DNA of 64,000 nt from an uncultured Candidatus Melainabacteria bacterium (GCA_934675685.1 CAKURL010000005.1:1-64000); one strand, 5' to 3'; shown: positions 19,009 to 28,023, numbered from the stretch's first letter. The notes: a model not told the origin generated them from the sequence alone. Program-made: numbers and translations.

Positions 19009-19803
19009 TTATTTTTTAGGTGAAAGCGACCAGTGAAATTTTTCTTTTAAAATATCATAGAATTTGTCTTTTTGCTTGTTTAAAATGAGCAATTTTGCAA
19101 AGTTTTCATTTTTTTCTATTTCAATTTTATTATCCACGACAACATCTACCTGTCCATCGTATGAAATATTTAATTTTCCGGAAACTTGGATTTCGATTTT
19201 TTCTTCCTTTGGGACGATTAAAGGGCGTGTGTTTAAAGTGTGCGGGCAAATTGGGACAATCAAAAAACAATCGAGATTAGGGGAGATTATAGGCCCTCCT
19301 GCGGACATTGAATAGGCTGTGGAGCCTGTAGGAGTGGAGATTATAATCCCATCTGCAACATAAGAGCAGATTTTTTTTGAATTGATAGATAACTCAAAAG
19401 TCTCGCTTCTTGCGCAGTTTGTGCCTTTCACTACGATATCGTTTAGGGCGATTTTTCCTTGCGCTTTTAACATTAATCTGTTTTCGATTTCAAAATCGCC
19501 TTTTTTTAATTTTTCAATGACCATGTCTTTTTCTTCCGGTTTCGCTTGGGCTAAATAGCCAAGGCGCCCCATGTTGAAGCCCAAAATCGGAGTTTGGGTT
19601 TTGGAATAAAATCTTCCGGCCTTTAAAAACGAACCATCGCCCCCTATGACTATAGCGAGGTCAATGTTTTCTTCCATTTTTTCTATTGGAAAAATTATCG
19701 AATTTTCGATTTTCTCAGATAATTTTTGAGCCAATTTTTTGGATTGTTCAATGTCAGAATTAAAAATTATCCCGATTTTTTTGAAGTCATTTTCGTTTTG
19801 CAT
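19009..19803 (-). CDS. nadK: NAD kinase
   Basis: 264 residues; phosphorylates NAD to NADP. The GGDG motif is at 54-57 in IVIGGDGSFLKAGRF, followed by LGFNMGRLGYLA and the second conserved block DGIIISTPTGSTAYSMSAGGPIISP (split here: DGIIISTPTGSTAYS then AGGPIISP). Length and motif order are those of bacterial NadK. First gene of the nadK-recN pair; divergent from tmk across 107 AT-rich bases. Confidence 0.96.
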   Translation of the reverse strand: MQNENDFKKIGIIFNSDIEQSKKLAQKLSEKIENSIIFPIEKMEENIDLAIVIGGDGSFLKAGRFYSKTQTPILGFNMGRLGYLAQAKPEEKDMVIEKLKKGDFEIENRLMLKAQGKIALNDIVVKGTNCARSETFELSINSKKICSYVADGIIISTPTGSTAYSMSAGGPIISPNLDCFLIVPICPHTLNTRPLIVPKEEKIEIQVSGKLNISYDGQVDVVVDNKIEIEKNENFAKLLILNKQKDKFYDILKEKFHWSLSPKK

Positions 19804-19862
19804 AAGAATATTTTAGCCTAAATTTTTCTTATTGTAAAAATATTGTAAAAAAATAATAAAAT

Positions 19863-19892
19863 TTGAAAATATTTTTTTGAGTGGGCTATCAT
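19863..19892 (+). promoter_or_regulatory. candidate promoter for tmk
   Basis: TTGAAA at 19863-19868 and TATCAT at 19887-19892, 18 bases apart, upstream of tmk, which has AGGAG five bases before its ATG. The match is moderate; the whole divergent gap is AT-rich, so chance matches are easy. Confidence 0.4.
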
Positions 19893-19910
19893 TATAAATA
19901 AGGAGACGAT

Positions 19911-20525
19911 ATGAAAAATAGAGGAATGTTTATAACTTTTGAAGGAATTGATGGCTGCGGAAAATCGACCCAGCTTGAAAATTTGAAAAAATATTTAGAA
20001 GAAAAAAATTATGAAGTAATCTCGACCTTAGAACCTGGGGGTTCTAAATTGGGCCAACAATTAAGGCAAATTTTGCTTCATTATGACGGTTTTGTGTCTG
20101 ATGTTGCTGAATTATTTTTATATTTGGCAGACAGAAGCCAACATGTCGAAGAAATTGTCCAAAAAAATGTTGAAAAAGGGGTTATTGTCTTGTGCGACAG
20201 ACACATAGATTCAACCGTCGCTTATCAAGGATATGGCAGAAAACAAGATATCGAAAAAATCGAATTTTTAAACAACATTGCAACAAAAAATAAAAAGCCG
20301 GATTTGACTTTTTTGTTTGATGTTGATGTTGAAATCGGGCAAAAAAGAGTGGGAAAAGAAAAAGACAGGCTTGAAAAAGAAAGCCTAGATTTCCACAAAA
20401 GAGTGAAAGAAGGGTATTTAAAAATAGCCCAAAATGAGCCTGATAGAGTGAAAGTCATAAATGCAAATATGACAATAGAAGAAGTATTTAAAGAAGTTAA
20501 AAAAATAATTGATGAAAAGCTTTAA
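19911..20525 (+). CDS. tmk: thymidylate kinase
   Basis: 204 residues; makes dTDP from dTMP. The P-loop FEGIDGCGKST is at 10-20, LEPGGSKLGQQLR is the equivalent of the TREPGGT substrate loop, DRHIDSTVAYQGYGR holds the DR(Y/H) motif and the lid, and FLFDVDVEIGQKR follows. This is the canonical Tmk of the window, in contrast to two divergent relatives at 35.0-36.4 kb. Its 3' end overlaps the following TPR gene by 14 bases. Confidence 0.95.
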   Translation: MKNRGMFITFEGIDGCGKSTQLENLKKYLEEKNYEVISTLEPGGSKLGQQLRQILLHYDGFVSDVAELFLYLADRSQHVEEIVQKNVEKGVIVLCDRHIDSTVAYQGYGRKQDIEKIEFLNNIATKNKKPDLTFLFDVDVEIGQKRVGKEKDRLEKESLDFHKRVKEGYLKIAQNEPDRVKVINANMTIEEVFKEVKKIIDEKL

Positions 20526-21963
20526 TAAAATAATTCTAGCTTCGTTTTTGCCTTTGTTTTTGCTCTCGTTTTTATTTTTTAATGAAGCAAAAGCAGATTT
20601 GTTGTGGAATATAGACCAAGGAATAGGCTTATATCAAAAAGGGCAATACATGTCCTCTTTGGAATTTTTTAATAGCTATTTAAATAACTATATCGATGAC
20701 AAAGAAGGGCTTTATTGGCTTGCTTTAGGCTATAAGGCTTCCAAGATGGAAGCTTTTTCAAAAAATAATTTTAAAAAAGCTTATGAAGCAACAATAAAAA
20801 AAGACAACATTGAAAATAACTTGCTTCAAGACGACTCCAAAAATGAAACATTTGAAGATTATTTTGACATCGCGGTTATGTATTTTGAAAAAGAAAACTA
20901 CAAAGAAGCAAATTATTACGCCGATTTGATGTTAAAAATAAATCCAAAGTCATCAAGTGCATATTTTATAAAAGCAAAGATATTGTATGTTTTAGGAGAC
21001 ACGGAAGAAGCGAGGGAAAACTTAAACAAAGCAGTTTTATATGACCCAAAAATCTTAGAGACTAATTTAGCTACGGTTTTAAGGGTTTTTGAAGTGCCAA
21101 GGGCGACTTTAGACTTTTATTATGGTTTTGCTTATGAAAATTATTTCAAAGGCGAGATTGATCTTTCTATTGAATATACGAAAAAATATCTTGAACTTGA
21201 CCCAAACAGTCAAGATATGCTTAATTTTTTAGTTAATCTGTATTTAAAAAATAACGAAATTTCAAACGCAAAAGCTATAGTTTTAGAAATCGAAGAAAAA
21301 TTTCCAAACAACATCGAAAATATCTTAAATTATGCAAAAATAAACAAAAAACAAAATAAAGAATACAAATCTTTGCTCGAAAAAGCTTATAAAATAAACC
21401 CAAACAAAGAAGAAGTTTTGTATTCTTTGGGGGAATATTATTTTGACAAAGGCGAATTTCAAAATGCGCTAAAATATTTTGAAAACCTAATTCAAATAAA
21501 CAGTAGCTCGAGCAAAAACTATTTTGCATATATCCACACTTTAATAGAATTAAAAGAAACAAATAAAGCCCTAGATGGCATAAGAAAGCTTTCTAAAATC
21601 AACCCAGAAGCTTCTTATAAAGATTTTTTGATGGCAAAAATTTGCGTTTTGAATAATGAATTTGAAAATGCAAAAGAATATATCTTGTCTGCAATCAAAA
21701 AAGACAAGAACAAGCTATATTACCTAGAGCTTGCTCAAATCAATTGTCTTTTAAAAAATTATAATGAGGCTATAAGAAATCTTGACGAGATTAATAATGT
21801 TGAATATGAAATTTTGAAAAATAATCTTTTGGAAGAAAAAATGCGTTTGTTGTATCAAGAAAGCTATTTGGCTCTTGGAGATTTAGAAAATGCAAAAAAA
21901 TATTCAAACGAGGACGAAAATGTCTTGAAAAAAGGAAAAAAATCTTTAAAAATAAAAAAATAA
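20512..21963 (+). CDS. exported TPR-repeat protein
   Basis: 483 residues from the ATG at 20512; the TTG one codon upstream is unlikely. A signal peptide (KIILASFLPLFLLSFLFFNEAKAD, split: hydrophobic core 8-20, AKAD at about 26-29) is followed by TPR units over nearly the whole length: IDQGIGLYQKGQYMSSLEFF, AYFIKAKILYVLGDTEEA, VLYSLGEYYFDKGEFQNALKYF, MAKICVLNNEFENAKEYI. The protein is probably a periplasmic or envelope-anchored scaffold for protein contacts. It overlaps tmk, so it is read from the same transcript. Partner unknown. Confidence 0.8.
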   Translation: MKSFNKIILASFLPLFLLSFLFFNEAKADLLWNIDQGIGLYQKGQYMSSLEFFNSYLNNYIDDKEGLYWLALGYKASKMEAFSKNNFKKAYEATIKKDNIENNLLQDDSKNETFEDYFDIAVMYFEKENYKEANYYADLMLKINPKSSSAYFIKAKILYVLGDTEEARENLNKAVLYDPKILETNLATVLRVFEVPRATLDFYYGFAYENYFKGEIDLSIEYTKKYLELDPNSQDMLNFLVNLYLKNNEISNAKAIVLEIEEKFPNNIENILNYAKINKKQNKEYKSLLEKAYKINPNKEEVLYSLGEYYFDKGEFQNALKYFENLIQINSSSSKNYFAYIHTLIELKETNKALDGIRKLSKINPEASYKDFLMAKICVLNNEFENAKEYILSAIKKDKNKLYYLELAQINCLLKNYNEAIRNLDEINNVEYEILKNNLLEEKMRLLYQESYLALGDLENAKKYSNEDENVLKKGKKSLKIKK

Positions 21964-22110
21964 AAAACAATTGCCCAGTTGGCTAATATACATATTTTTT
22001 ATTGTTTAATATTATATTTTTGACTATCTAAGAAGTTAGTATGATTTCTTAGGGTAACGTGAAAAAAGTATCGGGAAACTCGAAGTCATAGTAAAATGGG
22101 AGAAAAGTAC

Positions 22111-22860
22111 ATGGGCTCTGAGGTAGTATGGGAATACCGCAGGAGATTAAAGAAATTCAAATCAAAATATGAAGCAAAAATAAGAAGGGAAAGAAACATC
22201 ATTATTTCCACTTTGCTTCATGACATTAAAACGCCAATTTTAGCGCACATTCAGTCGATTGAGCTCTTTTTAAGGGGTTGCTTTGGAAGGGTGAAATCCA
22301 CTCAAGCGCCAACAATTGAAGAGATTTTGAGATCGCATTATTTTCTTTTAGAAGTGATAAACGATTTAGCGTTTTTATTACGAATAGAAAATAAAGATTA
22401 CGCTTTGGAATTTGAAATGGGCGAAATCGTTGAAGAAATCAAAAATTCAATCGCTCTTTTAAAAGATGTCTTGAAAGAAAAAGAATTAAAGCTAAAGACT
22501 CAAGGTTTAAAAAAACGCGCTGAAATCAAGATGGACAAAAAGATAACAAAAAAAGTTATCAAAAACATTGTAAGTGCAGGCGTTGCTCTTGCGAAAGAAA
22601 AAAGCGAAATAGAAGTCGATTTTAAAGAAAGCAAGATTGGTTTGTGCTTTTTTGTGAAGGTTCAAACGTCTTTTATAACTCAAGAAAGATTGAATTGTCT
22701 GTTTGATAAAAATAATTCTTCGCAGCAAGACTTTAACCAATTGGGCATGAGCTTTAATTTAAATTTCATTAAAAGATTAATCGAAGCGCAAAATTGGGAA
22801 TTGATTGCAAATTCTTCGAAGGATAAAATCGTCACTTTGGGCTTTCTTATTAAAAAATAA
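22111..22860 (+). CDS. histidine-kinase-like protein with degenerate ATPase domain
   Basis: 249 residues from ATG 22111, chosen because GGGAG lies eight bases upstream; an in-frame ATG at 22096 has no such site. A HisKA-like dimerisation domain is clear: LLHDIKTPILAHIQS with phosphoacceptor H37, second helix FLLEVINDLAFLLRIE. The C-terminal half aligns in outline with an HATPase domain, but the N-box reads IKNIVSAGVALAKEK, with S in place of the usual second Asn, no DxGxG box is visible, and the last G-box is reduced to NQLGMSFNLNFIK. No membrane segment or sensor domain exists. It may be a pseudokinase or phosphotransfer/phosphatase partner. Not in an operon with a regulator. Confidence 0.65.
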   Translation: MGSEVVWEYRRRLKKFKSKYEAKIRRERNIIISTLLHDIKTPILAHIQSIELFLRGCFGRVKSTQAPTIEEILRSHYFLLEVINDLAFLLRIENKDYALEFEMGEIVEEIKNSIALLKDVLKEKELKLKTQGLKKRAEIKMDKKITKKVIKNIVSAGVALAKEKSEIEVDFKESKIGLCFFVKVQTSFITQERLNCLFDKNNSSQQDFNQLGMSFNLNFIKRLIEAQNWELIANSSKDKIVTLGFLIKK

Positions 22861-22877
22861 GAAAAATATACTCTATA

Positions 22878-22908
22878 TTGACCATGAATTTTATTTTTAG
22901 TTTATAAT
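22878..22908 (+). promoter_or_regulatory. candidate sigma-70-type promoter for tig
   Basis: TTGACC at 22878-22883 and a perfect TATAAT at 22903-22908, separated by 19 bases, about 35 bases before the tig start. The spacer is slightly long, but both boxes are good. Confidence 0.6.
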
Positions 22909-22943
22909 ATATTAACAGTAAACATTATAAAATGAGAGGTGCC

Positions 22944-24233
22944 ATGACAAATACAGTTACAATTGACGATAAAAATATCGCACACGTTGAAATGACAATT
23001 GATTCCAAAGTTGCAAAAGAAGCTTATGACAGAACTTTAAAAGCTTATGGAAATAATATCAATATCGCAGGCTTTAGAAGAGGAAAAGCTCCAGCCGGCG
23101 TTGTTGAAAAATATGTTGGCAAAGAAAGAATTAAAGCAGAAGTAATCGACAGATTATTTCCACAAGAATTCCAAAAAATCGCCGCAGAAAACAAATTGAA
23201 TATCGCTTTCCACCCATCAATCGACGAAATGAATTTTGAAGTGGGCAAAGATATCACTTTAAAAGTTTCTGTAGAATTGAAGCCGGAAGTGAAATTGGGC
23301 CAATATAAAGATGTTGAAATTGAATATGAAGAGTTCAAAACTCCAACTGACGCAATGGACAAAGAGCTTGAAATGACTCAAAGAAGATTTTCAAATCTTG
23401 TTGAAGTAGATAGAGCTGCAACTGATAAAGACACAGTTGTGTTTGACTTTGAAGGCTTTGTTGACGGCGAAAAAATCGAACATGGTGAAGGCAAAAACTA
23501 TACTTTAGACCTTGGACATTCTAACTTTATCCCAGGTTTTGCAGAAGGTCTTGTTGGGCACAAAAAAGACGAAGAATTCACAATTGACGTGACTTTCCCA
23601 GAAGATTATCACGAAGAAAAATTAAAAGGTGCAAAAGCGCAATTCAAAATCAACATGCATTCTGTTAAAGAAAGACAATTACCGGAATTGAACGACGAAT
23701 TGGCTAAAAAAGCAGGAAAAGACACTCTTGACCTTTTAAAAGAAGATATTCAAAAATATTTAGACAATGTTCAAGAAGACAAAAACAACAGAACAAAATC
23801 TGACCTTGTTTTTGAAAAAGTTTTAAAAACAACAACAATCGATATCCAAGATTCTATGTTGGATAGAGAATATCAAGCAATCATGCAAGACGCTAAAGCT
23901 CAAGCAACTCAAGCAGGACAAGACTTTGAAGCTTTAGTTGAAAAAGAAGGAAAAGACACTGTTGAAAAAAGATTTAGAGAAGAAGCTCAAAAAAGAATTA
24001 AAAATTCTCTAATCGTTGAAGAAATTGCAAAAGCAGCAGAAATCAAAATCGAACAAAAAGACATTATGGAACACATCAACCAAATGGCTATGATGTACGG
24101 CATGCCTGCTGTTCAATTGTTTGAAGAATTGAGAAAAAATCCAAATTCTTTCGCAGCTATTTCTCAACAAATCACAGCAAACAAAGTAAATGATTATTTG
24201 CTTGAAAACAATAAATTTTTAGTAAAAGCGTAA
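22944..24233 (+). CDS. tig: trigger factor
   Basis: 429 residues from ATG 22944, which has GAGAGG four bases upstream; an in-frame ATG at 22932 would overlap that site and is less likely. Ribosome-bound chaperone and prolyl isomerase. The N-terminal ribosome-docking signature GFRRGKAP is present, followed by the FKBP-type PPIase domain (about 150-235, VVFDFEGFVDGEKIEHGEG, HSNFIPGFAEGLVG) and the helical C-terminal arms. The gene starts the classic tig-clpP-clpX order. The intergenic hairpin before clpP may separate the level of tig from that of the protease genes. Confidence 0.96.
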   Translation: MTNTVTIDDKNIAHVEMTIDSKVAKEAYDRTLKAYGNNINIAGFRRGKAPAGVVEKYVGKERIKAEVIDRLFPQEFQKIAAENKLNIAFHPSIDEMNFEVGKDITLKVSVELKPEVKLGQYKDVEIEYEEFKTPTDAMDKELEMTQRRFSNLVEVDRAATDKDTVVFDFEGFVDGEKIEHGEGKNYTLDLGHSNFIPGFAEGLVGHKKDEEFTIDVTFPEDYHEEKLKGAKAQFKINMHSVKERQLPELNDELAKKAGKDTLDLLKEDIQKYLDNVQEDKNNRTKSDLVFEKVLKTTTIDIQDSMLDREYQAIMQDAKAQATQAGQDFEALVEKEGKDTVEKRFREEAQKRIKNSLIVEEIAKAAEIKIEQKDIMEHINQMAMMYGMPAVQLFEELRKNPNSFAAISQQITANKVNDYLLENNKFLVKA

Positions 24234-24243
24234 AAAATAAAAC

Positions 24244-24275
24244 ATGTGAGTGATTAAATTTTTAATCACTCACAT
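24244..24275 (+). promoter_or_regulatory. inverted repeat between tig and clpP
   Basis: Arms 24244-24258 and 24261-24275 are perfect 15-base reverse complements (core GTGAGTGATT/AATCACTCAC). No T-run follows on the plus strand, so it is not a standard intrinsic terminator; it could be a processing or mRNA-stabilising stem, a weak terminator, or an operator. Confidence 0.7.
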
Positions 24276-24310
24276 AAAATAAAATAAGAAGCAGAAGAAA
24301 GGATAAATAG

Positions 24311-24901
24311 ATGAGTTTCGTTCCTGTAGTTATAGAACAATCTTCAAGAGGCGAGAGGTCTTTCGACATTTTTTCTCGTTTATTGAGAGAAAGAATTATA
24401 TTTTTGGGCACACCAATTGACGACATGGTTGCAAATTTGATTGTTGCGCAAATGTTGCTTTTGGATTCTGAAAACCCAGAAAAAGACATCATGCTTTACA
24501 TCAATTCCCCAGGGGGCTCTGTAACAGCAGGTTTTGCAATCTATGACACTATGCAACACATTAGAGCTGATGTTTCTACAATCTGCTTAGGACAAGCAGC
24601 TTCTATGGGCGCATTCTTGTTGTCATCGGGCGCAAAAGGAAAACGTCTTGCTCTTCCACATTCAAGAGTTTTAATCCACCAACCTTTAGGCGGCGCGCAA
24701 GGCCAAGCAACAGATATTGAAATCCAAGCTAATGAAATTTTAAGAATTAAAAAATCATTGAACTCAATTCTTGCTTCAAACACTGGTCAACCATTGAAAA
24801 AAATCGAAAAAGACACAGATAGAGACTATATCATGACAGCTTCTGAAGCAGTAGAATACGGCATGATTGACAAAGTGATTACATTAGAAGAAAACAAATA
24901 A
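24311..24901 (+). CDS. clpP: ATP-dependent Clp protease proteolytic subunit
   Basis: 196 residues, the normal ClpP length. Serine protease chambers that pair with ClpX or ClpA/C. The catalytic triad is readable: S98 in LGQAASMGAF, H123 in VLIHQPLGG and D172 in DTDRDYIMTA. INSPGGSVTAGFAIYDT is the oxyanion-hole region. An AAAGGAT site precedes the ATG. It is followed after 15 bases by clpX, so both are co-translated. Confidence 0.97.
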   Translation: MSFVPVVIEQSSRGERSFDIFSRLLRERIIFLGTPIDDMVANLIVAQMLLLDSENPEKDIMLYINSPGGSVTAGFAIYDTMQHIRADVSTICLGQAASMGAFLLSSGAKGKRLALPHSRVLIHQPLGGAQGQATDIEIQANEILRIKKSLNSILASNTGQPLKKIEKDTDRDYIMTASEAVEYGMIDKVITLEENK

Positions 24902-24916
24902 AAGGAATTTTTTAAA

Positions 24917-26218
24917 ATGCCAAAAACTACAGATCCGAATTTAAAATGTTCGTTTTGCGGAAAAACTCAAGACCAAGTTAAAAAGCTTATCGCTGGGCCT
25001 GATGTGTGCATTTGCGATGAGTGTATCGAGCTTTGCAACGAAATTTTAGACGAGGAATTGTTTAATTTTAATAAAGACGAAAAAGAAGAAGCGGCGCAAG
25101 AAAAGCCTGAGGCTGTTCCAAAACCGCAAGAAATAAAAGAATATCTTGACCAACACATAGTAGGCCAAGACGACGCAAAGAAAGTGCTTTCTGTTGCAGT
25201 TTACAACCACTACAAAAGAATTGCACACAACATGGAACACCCTGAATCAGATATTGAAATCCAAAAAAGCAACATTTTGCTTGTGGGCCCAACGGGTTCT
25301 GGTAAGACTCTTTTAGCCCAAACTTTAGCTAAAATGTTAAATGTTCCTTTTGCTGTTGCAGACGCAACTACTTTAACAGAAGCGGGTTATGTTGGAGACG
25401 ACGTTGAAAATATTCTTTTAAGACTTTATCAAAGCGCCGATTATGACGCAAAAAAAGCAGAACGCGGCATAATCTATATCGACGAAATCGACAAAATCGC
25501 AAGAAAGTCTGAAAACCCTTCTATTACAAGAGACGTTTCAGGCGAAGGCGTGCAACAAGCGTTGTTGAAGATGATTGAAGGAACTGTGGCAAATGTTCCT
25601 CCTCAAGGCGGAAGAAAACACCCACATCAAGAATTTATTCAAATCGACACAAACAACATCTTGTTTATCTTGGGCGGTGCTTTTGTTGGCTTGGAAAAAA
25701 TCGTCGAAAGAAGAGCAGGCTCAACTTCGAGCGTTGGCTTTGGAAGTGCTTCTTTATCTCAAGAAGAAAAAGAAAGAGAAAGCCAAAGAATTTTGAAGAA
25801 ATTGCAGCCTGATGACTTATTGAAATTTGGCTTAATTCCAGAATTCATAGGCAGAATTCCAATCTACACAGTTTTAGATCCATTAGACGAGGCGACTTTG
25901 AAAATGATTTTGACAAAGCCAAAAAATGCGATTGTAAAACAATATGCATGCTTGATGGACATGGACGGCGTAGAGCTTAAATTCGAGGACGACGCAATTG
26001 ATTTAATCGCAAAAGAAGCTTTGAAAAGAAAAACAGGCGCTCGTGCTTTAAGGTCAATTGTGGAAGAAATCATGCTTGATGTTATGTATGAAGTGCCATC
26101 TAAAGAGGATATAAAAGAATTTGTCGTAACGAAAGAGATGGTCGAAAAAAAGCAGCAACAGAACACTCAAGGCGAAGTGGTTCAATTGCCCATTAAGCAC
26201 AAAGAAGATATAGCATAA
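24917..26218 (+). CDS. clpX: ATP-dependent Clp protease ATP-binding subunit ClpX
   Basis: 433 residues; unfoldase that feeds ClpP. The N-terminal zinc-binding domain has Cys at 11, 14, 33 and 36. The AAA+ module carries Walker A GPTGSGKT, Walker B IIYIDEIDKIA, the pore loop AGYVGDDVEN, sensor IPEFIGRIP and the C-terminal KRKTGARALRSIVE, with the IGF-like ClpP-contact loop readable as SVGFGS. All expected parts are intact. Ends the tig-clpP-clpX block at a terminator. Confidence 0.97.
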   Translation: MPKTTDPNLKCSFCGKTQDQVKKLIAGPDVCICDECIELCNEILDEELFNFNKDEKEEAAQEKPEAVPKPQEIKEYLDQHIVGQDDAKKVLSVAVYNHYKRIAHNMEHPESDIEIQKSNILLVGPTGSGKTLLAQTLAKMLNVPFAVADATTLTEAGYVGDDVENILLRLYQSADYDAKKAERGIIYIDEIDKIARKSENPSITRDVSGEGVQQALLKMIEGTVANVPPQGGRKHPHQEFIQIDTNNILFILGGAFVGLEKIVERRAGSTSSVGFGSASLSQEEKERESQRILKKLQPDDLLKFGLIPEFIGRIPIYTVLDPLDEATLKMILTKPKNAIVKQYACLMDMDGVELKFEDDAIDLIAKEALKRKTGARALRSIVEEIMLDVMYEVPSKEDIKEFVVTKEMVEKKQQQNTQGEVVQLPIKHKEDIA

Positions 26219-26227
26219 GATAAATCT

Positions 26228-26262
26228 AAAATACTCCTTTCTTTTTGAGAGGGGTATTTTTT
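26228..26262 (+). terminator. intrinsic terminator after clpX
   Basis: Arms 26228-26241 and 26247-26260 form 14 pairs including two G-U, five-base T loop, followed by T's. It lies ten bases after the clpX stop. Confidence 0.85.
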
Positions 26263-26289
26263 AAGCTAGATTTTTTAATATATCCATAT

Positions 26290-26295
26290 TATAAT
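26290..26295 (+). promoter_or_regulatory. candidate -10 element for ssb
   Basis: A perfect TATAAT about 50 bases upstream of ssb; no convincing -35 box is seen at the usual distance, so only the -10 is marked. Confidence 0.4.
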
Positions 26296-26343
26296 GTCTT
26301 TAATGATTAAATTTCCTAAATTGAAGGAAGAAAGGCAAGATTA

Positions 26344-26682
26344 ATGAATAGCGTAGTTATCGTTGGGCGCGTTGGACAAGACCCTGAAATCAAATATTTT
26401 GAAAGCGGAAAAAGCAAAACAACTTTTTCTGTTGCAGTAAATAGATGGAGTGCAAAAGAAAAAGCACAAGTTGCAGATTGGTATAATATCCAACTTTGGG
26501 ATAAAAAAGCTGAATCAGCAGCAGAATGGATTAAAAAAGGCGCGCTTGTCGCAATCGAAGGCAGAATTATGGTTTCAAAATGGCAAAGCCCAGATGGCGA
26601 AAACGTAGAAAGATATTTAATCAACGCAACAGATTATAGCTTTGTTGGAAGCAAAAGAGATTCTCAAGCGGCAGCTGAATAA
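26344..26682 (+). CDS. ssb: single-stranded DNA-binding protein (short form)
   Basis: 112 residues with an OB-fold of the SSB type: MNSVVIVGRVGQDPEIKYF, KTTFSVAVNRW, DWYNIQLWDKKAE, VAIEGRIMVSKW. The family binds ssDNA as tetramers. The protein ends at the fold plus a short tail (SKRDSQAAAE) and lacks the long linker and the acidic DDIPF tip that recruits repair partners in standard SSBs, so it resembles the short cyanobacterial type or a secondary SSB. It precedes an acid-sugar kinase by three bases, an unusual neighbour. Confidence 0.88.
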   Translation: MNSVVIVGRVGQDPEIKYFESGKSKTTFSVAVNRWSAKEKAQVADWYNIQLWDKKAESAAEWIKKGALVAIEGRIMVSKWQSPDGENVERYLINATDYSFVGSKRDSQAAAE

Positions 26683-26685
26683 GAT

Positions 26686-28023
26686 ATGGCTATAATTGAT
26701 TCTACAATAATAGTTGCGGACGACTTAACAGGCGCAAACGATACGGCTTTGCAATTTTTTAAATCGGGTTGCAAAGCAAAAATCATCATTGATTGCGAAC
26801 AAGATTTTTCAAATTCGCAAGATATTGACGTGTGGGCGATTTCCACAGAAAGCAGAAATATAGACAAAAAAGAAGCTGTGGATAGAATTTTCAGCGCCTT
26901 GGAAAAGCTCAAAAATTCTCTAAATCCTCAAAATTTCTATAAAAAAATAGATTCAACATTAAGAGGAAACACTGGGCTTGAAATTTTGGCGATGTTGGAA
27001 GCCGTGGGCGCTGACGCTTGTGTTGTAGCTCCTGCTTATATCGAAGAAAAAAGAACAACAGTGGGCGGTTATCAGCTTTTAGATGGTACGCCAATCGAAA
27101 GAACGCAATGCGCGCTAGACCCAAAAGCGCCAATTTTAGATTCATATATTCCAAATATAATTAAAAAAGATTTCAACCCTCAACTTTTTGATTTGATTGA
27201 TGTTGTCGGGTTTAATATTGTTTCAAAAGGCGCTGGGCCAATTACTTTAAAAATAAATGAATTAATCCAAAAAGGCAAAAAGATAATTATAGTGGACGCT
27301 GCTTCAAACGTGGATTTAGAGCAAATCAATCTTGCTATTCATAAATCAAGCTATAAAATTTTGCCCACGGGAAGCGCTGGGCTTGCGCAAGCGATGAATA
27401 AAGAAATTCTTCAAGACGAAAAAGAAACAAAAACTAATATTCAAAAAATAAAACATTTACCGGACCTTGCGACTTTGGTTGTTTCCGGCTCTGCAACGCA
27501 GCTTTGCGCAAAGCAAATCCAAAGGTTGAAAGAAGAAAAAACAAATTCATATTTTGTCGACCTTGCTGTAAAAGATATTTTAAACGGTGTCGACGAAGCA
27601 ATGGTGGAAGACATTGTCTCTAAGCTTAATTCCAAGATAAACGTGATTATCCATGGGTCATATTTAAAGCAAGAATTAATGGAAGAGCAAGCGCAAAATC
27701 TTTTGATAAATTTTGGAATTGCAAAAAGCGAATTTTCAAATAAAATCACAGATTACCTAGCAGAATTGTTGGCAAAAATAAACGAAACTTCTCATTTTAT
27801 TTTGGTCACAATAGGGGGCGAGACATCTTATAAATGTGCTAAAAAAATAAATTCAAAGTATTTAGAATTGATGGACGCTATAATGCCTGCAATTCCACTA
27901 TGCAAAGATGCACAAGGCCAAATAATCGTCACAAAATCGGGCAATTTTGGAACAGTAGAGACTCTTTTAAACATTTCAAATTATTTTAAAAAACTAAAGG
28001 TAAATGATGTTGAAGAAATATAA
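26686..28023 (+). CDS. four-carbon acid sugar kinase (DUF1537/OtnK family)
   Basis: 445 residues. The N-terminal domain opens with the family hallmark VADDLTGANDTALQF, followed by KKIDSTLRGNTGLE and APAYIEEKRTT; the C-terminal domain has VVSGSATQLCAKQI and a glycine-rich nucleotide end (ILVTIGGETSYKCAKKI, then VTKSGNFG). DUF1537 proteins phosphorylate C4 acids such as D-threonate or D-erythronate at the 4-position. The next gene is a PdxA-family dehydrogenase overlapping by 17 bases, the pair known for D-threonate/D-erythronate breakdown. No transporter or aldolase is adjacent. It probably shares the ssb transcript. Confidence 0.88.
   Translation: MAIIDSTIIVADDLTGANDTALQFFKSGCKAKIIIDCEQDFSNSQDIDVWAISTESRNIDKKEAVDRIFSALEKLKNSLNPQNFYKKIDSTLRGNTGLEILAMLEAVGADACVVAPAYIEEKRTTVGGYQLLDGTPIERTQCALDPKAPILDSYIPNIIKKDFNPQLFDLIDVVGFNIVSKGAGPITLKINELIQKGKKIIIVDAASNVDLEQINLAIHKSSYKILPTGSAGLAQAMNKEILQDEKETKTNIQKIKHLPDLATLVVSGSATQLCAKQIQRLKEEKTNSYFVDLAVKDILNGVDEAMVEDIVSKLNSKINVIIHGSYLKQELMEEQAQNLLINFGIAKSEFSNKITDYLAELLAKINETSHFILVTIGGETSYKCAKKINSKYLELMDAIMPAIPLCKDAQGQIIVTKSGNFGTVETLLNISNYFKKLKVNDVEEI

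Noticed and set aside
22021..22095. Possible riboswitch in the leader of the histidine-kinase-like gene
   Set aside because: One five-pair hairpin (TCGGG/CTCGA) is visible, but no known aptamer motif could be recognised.
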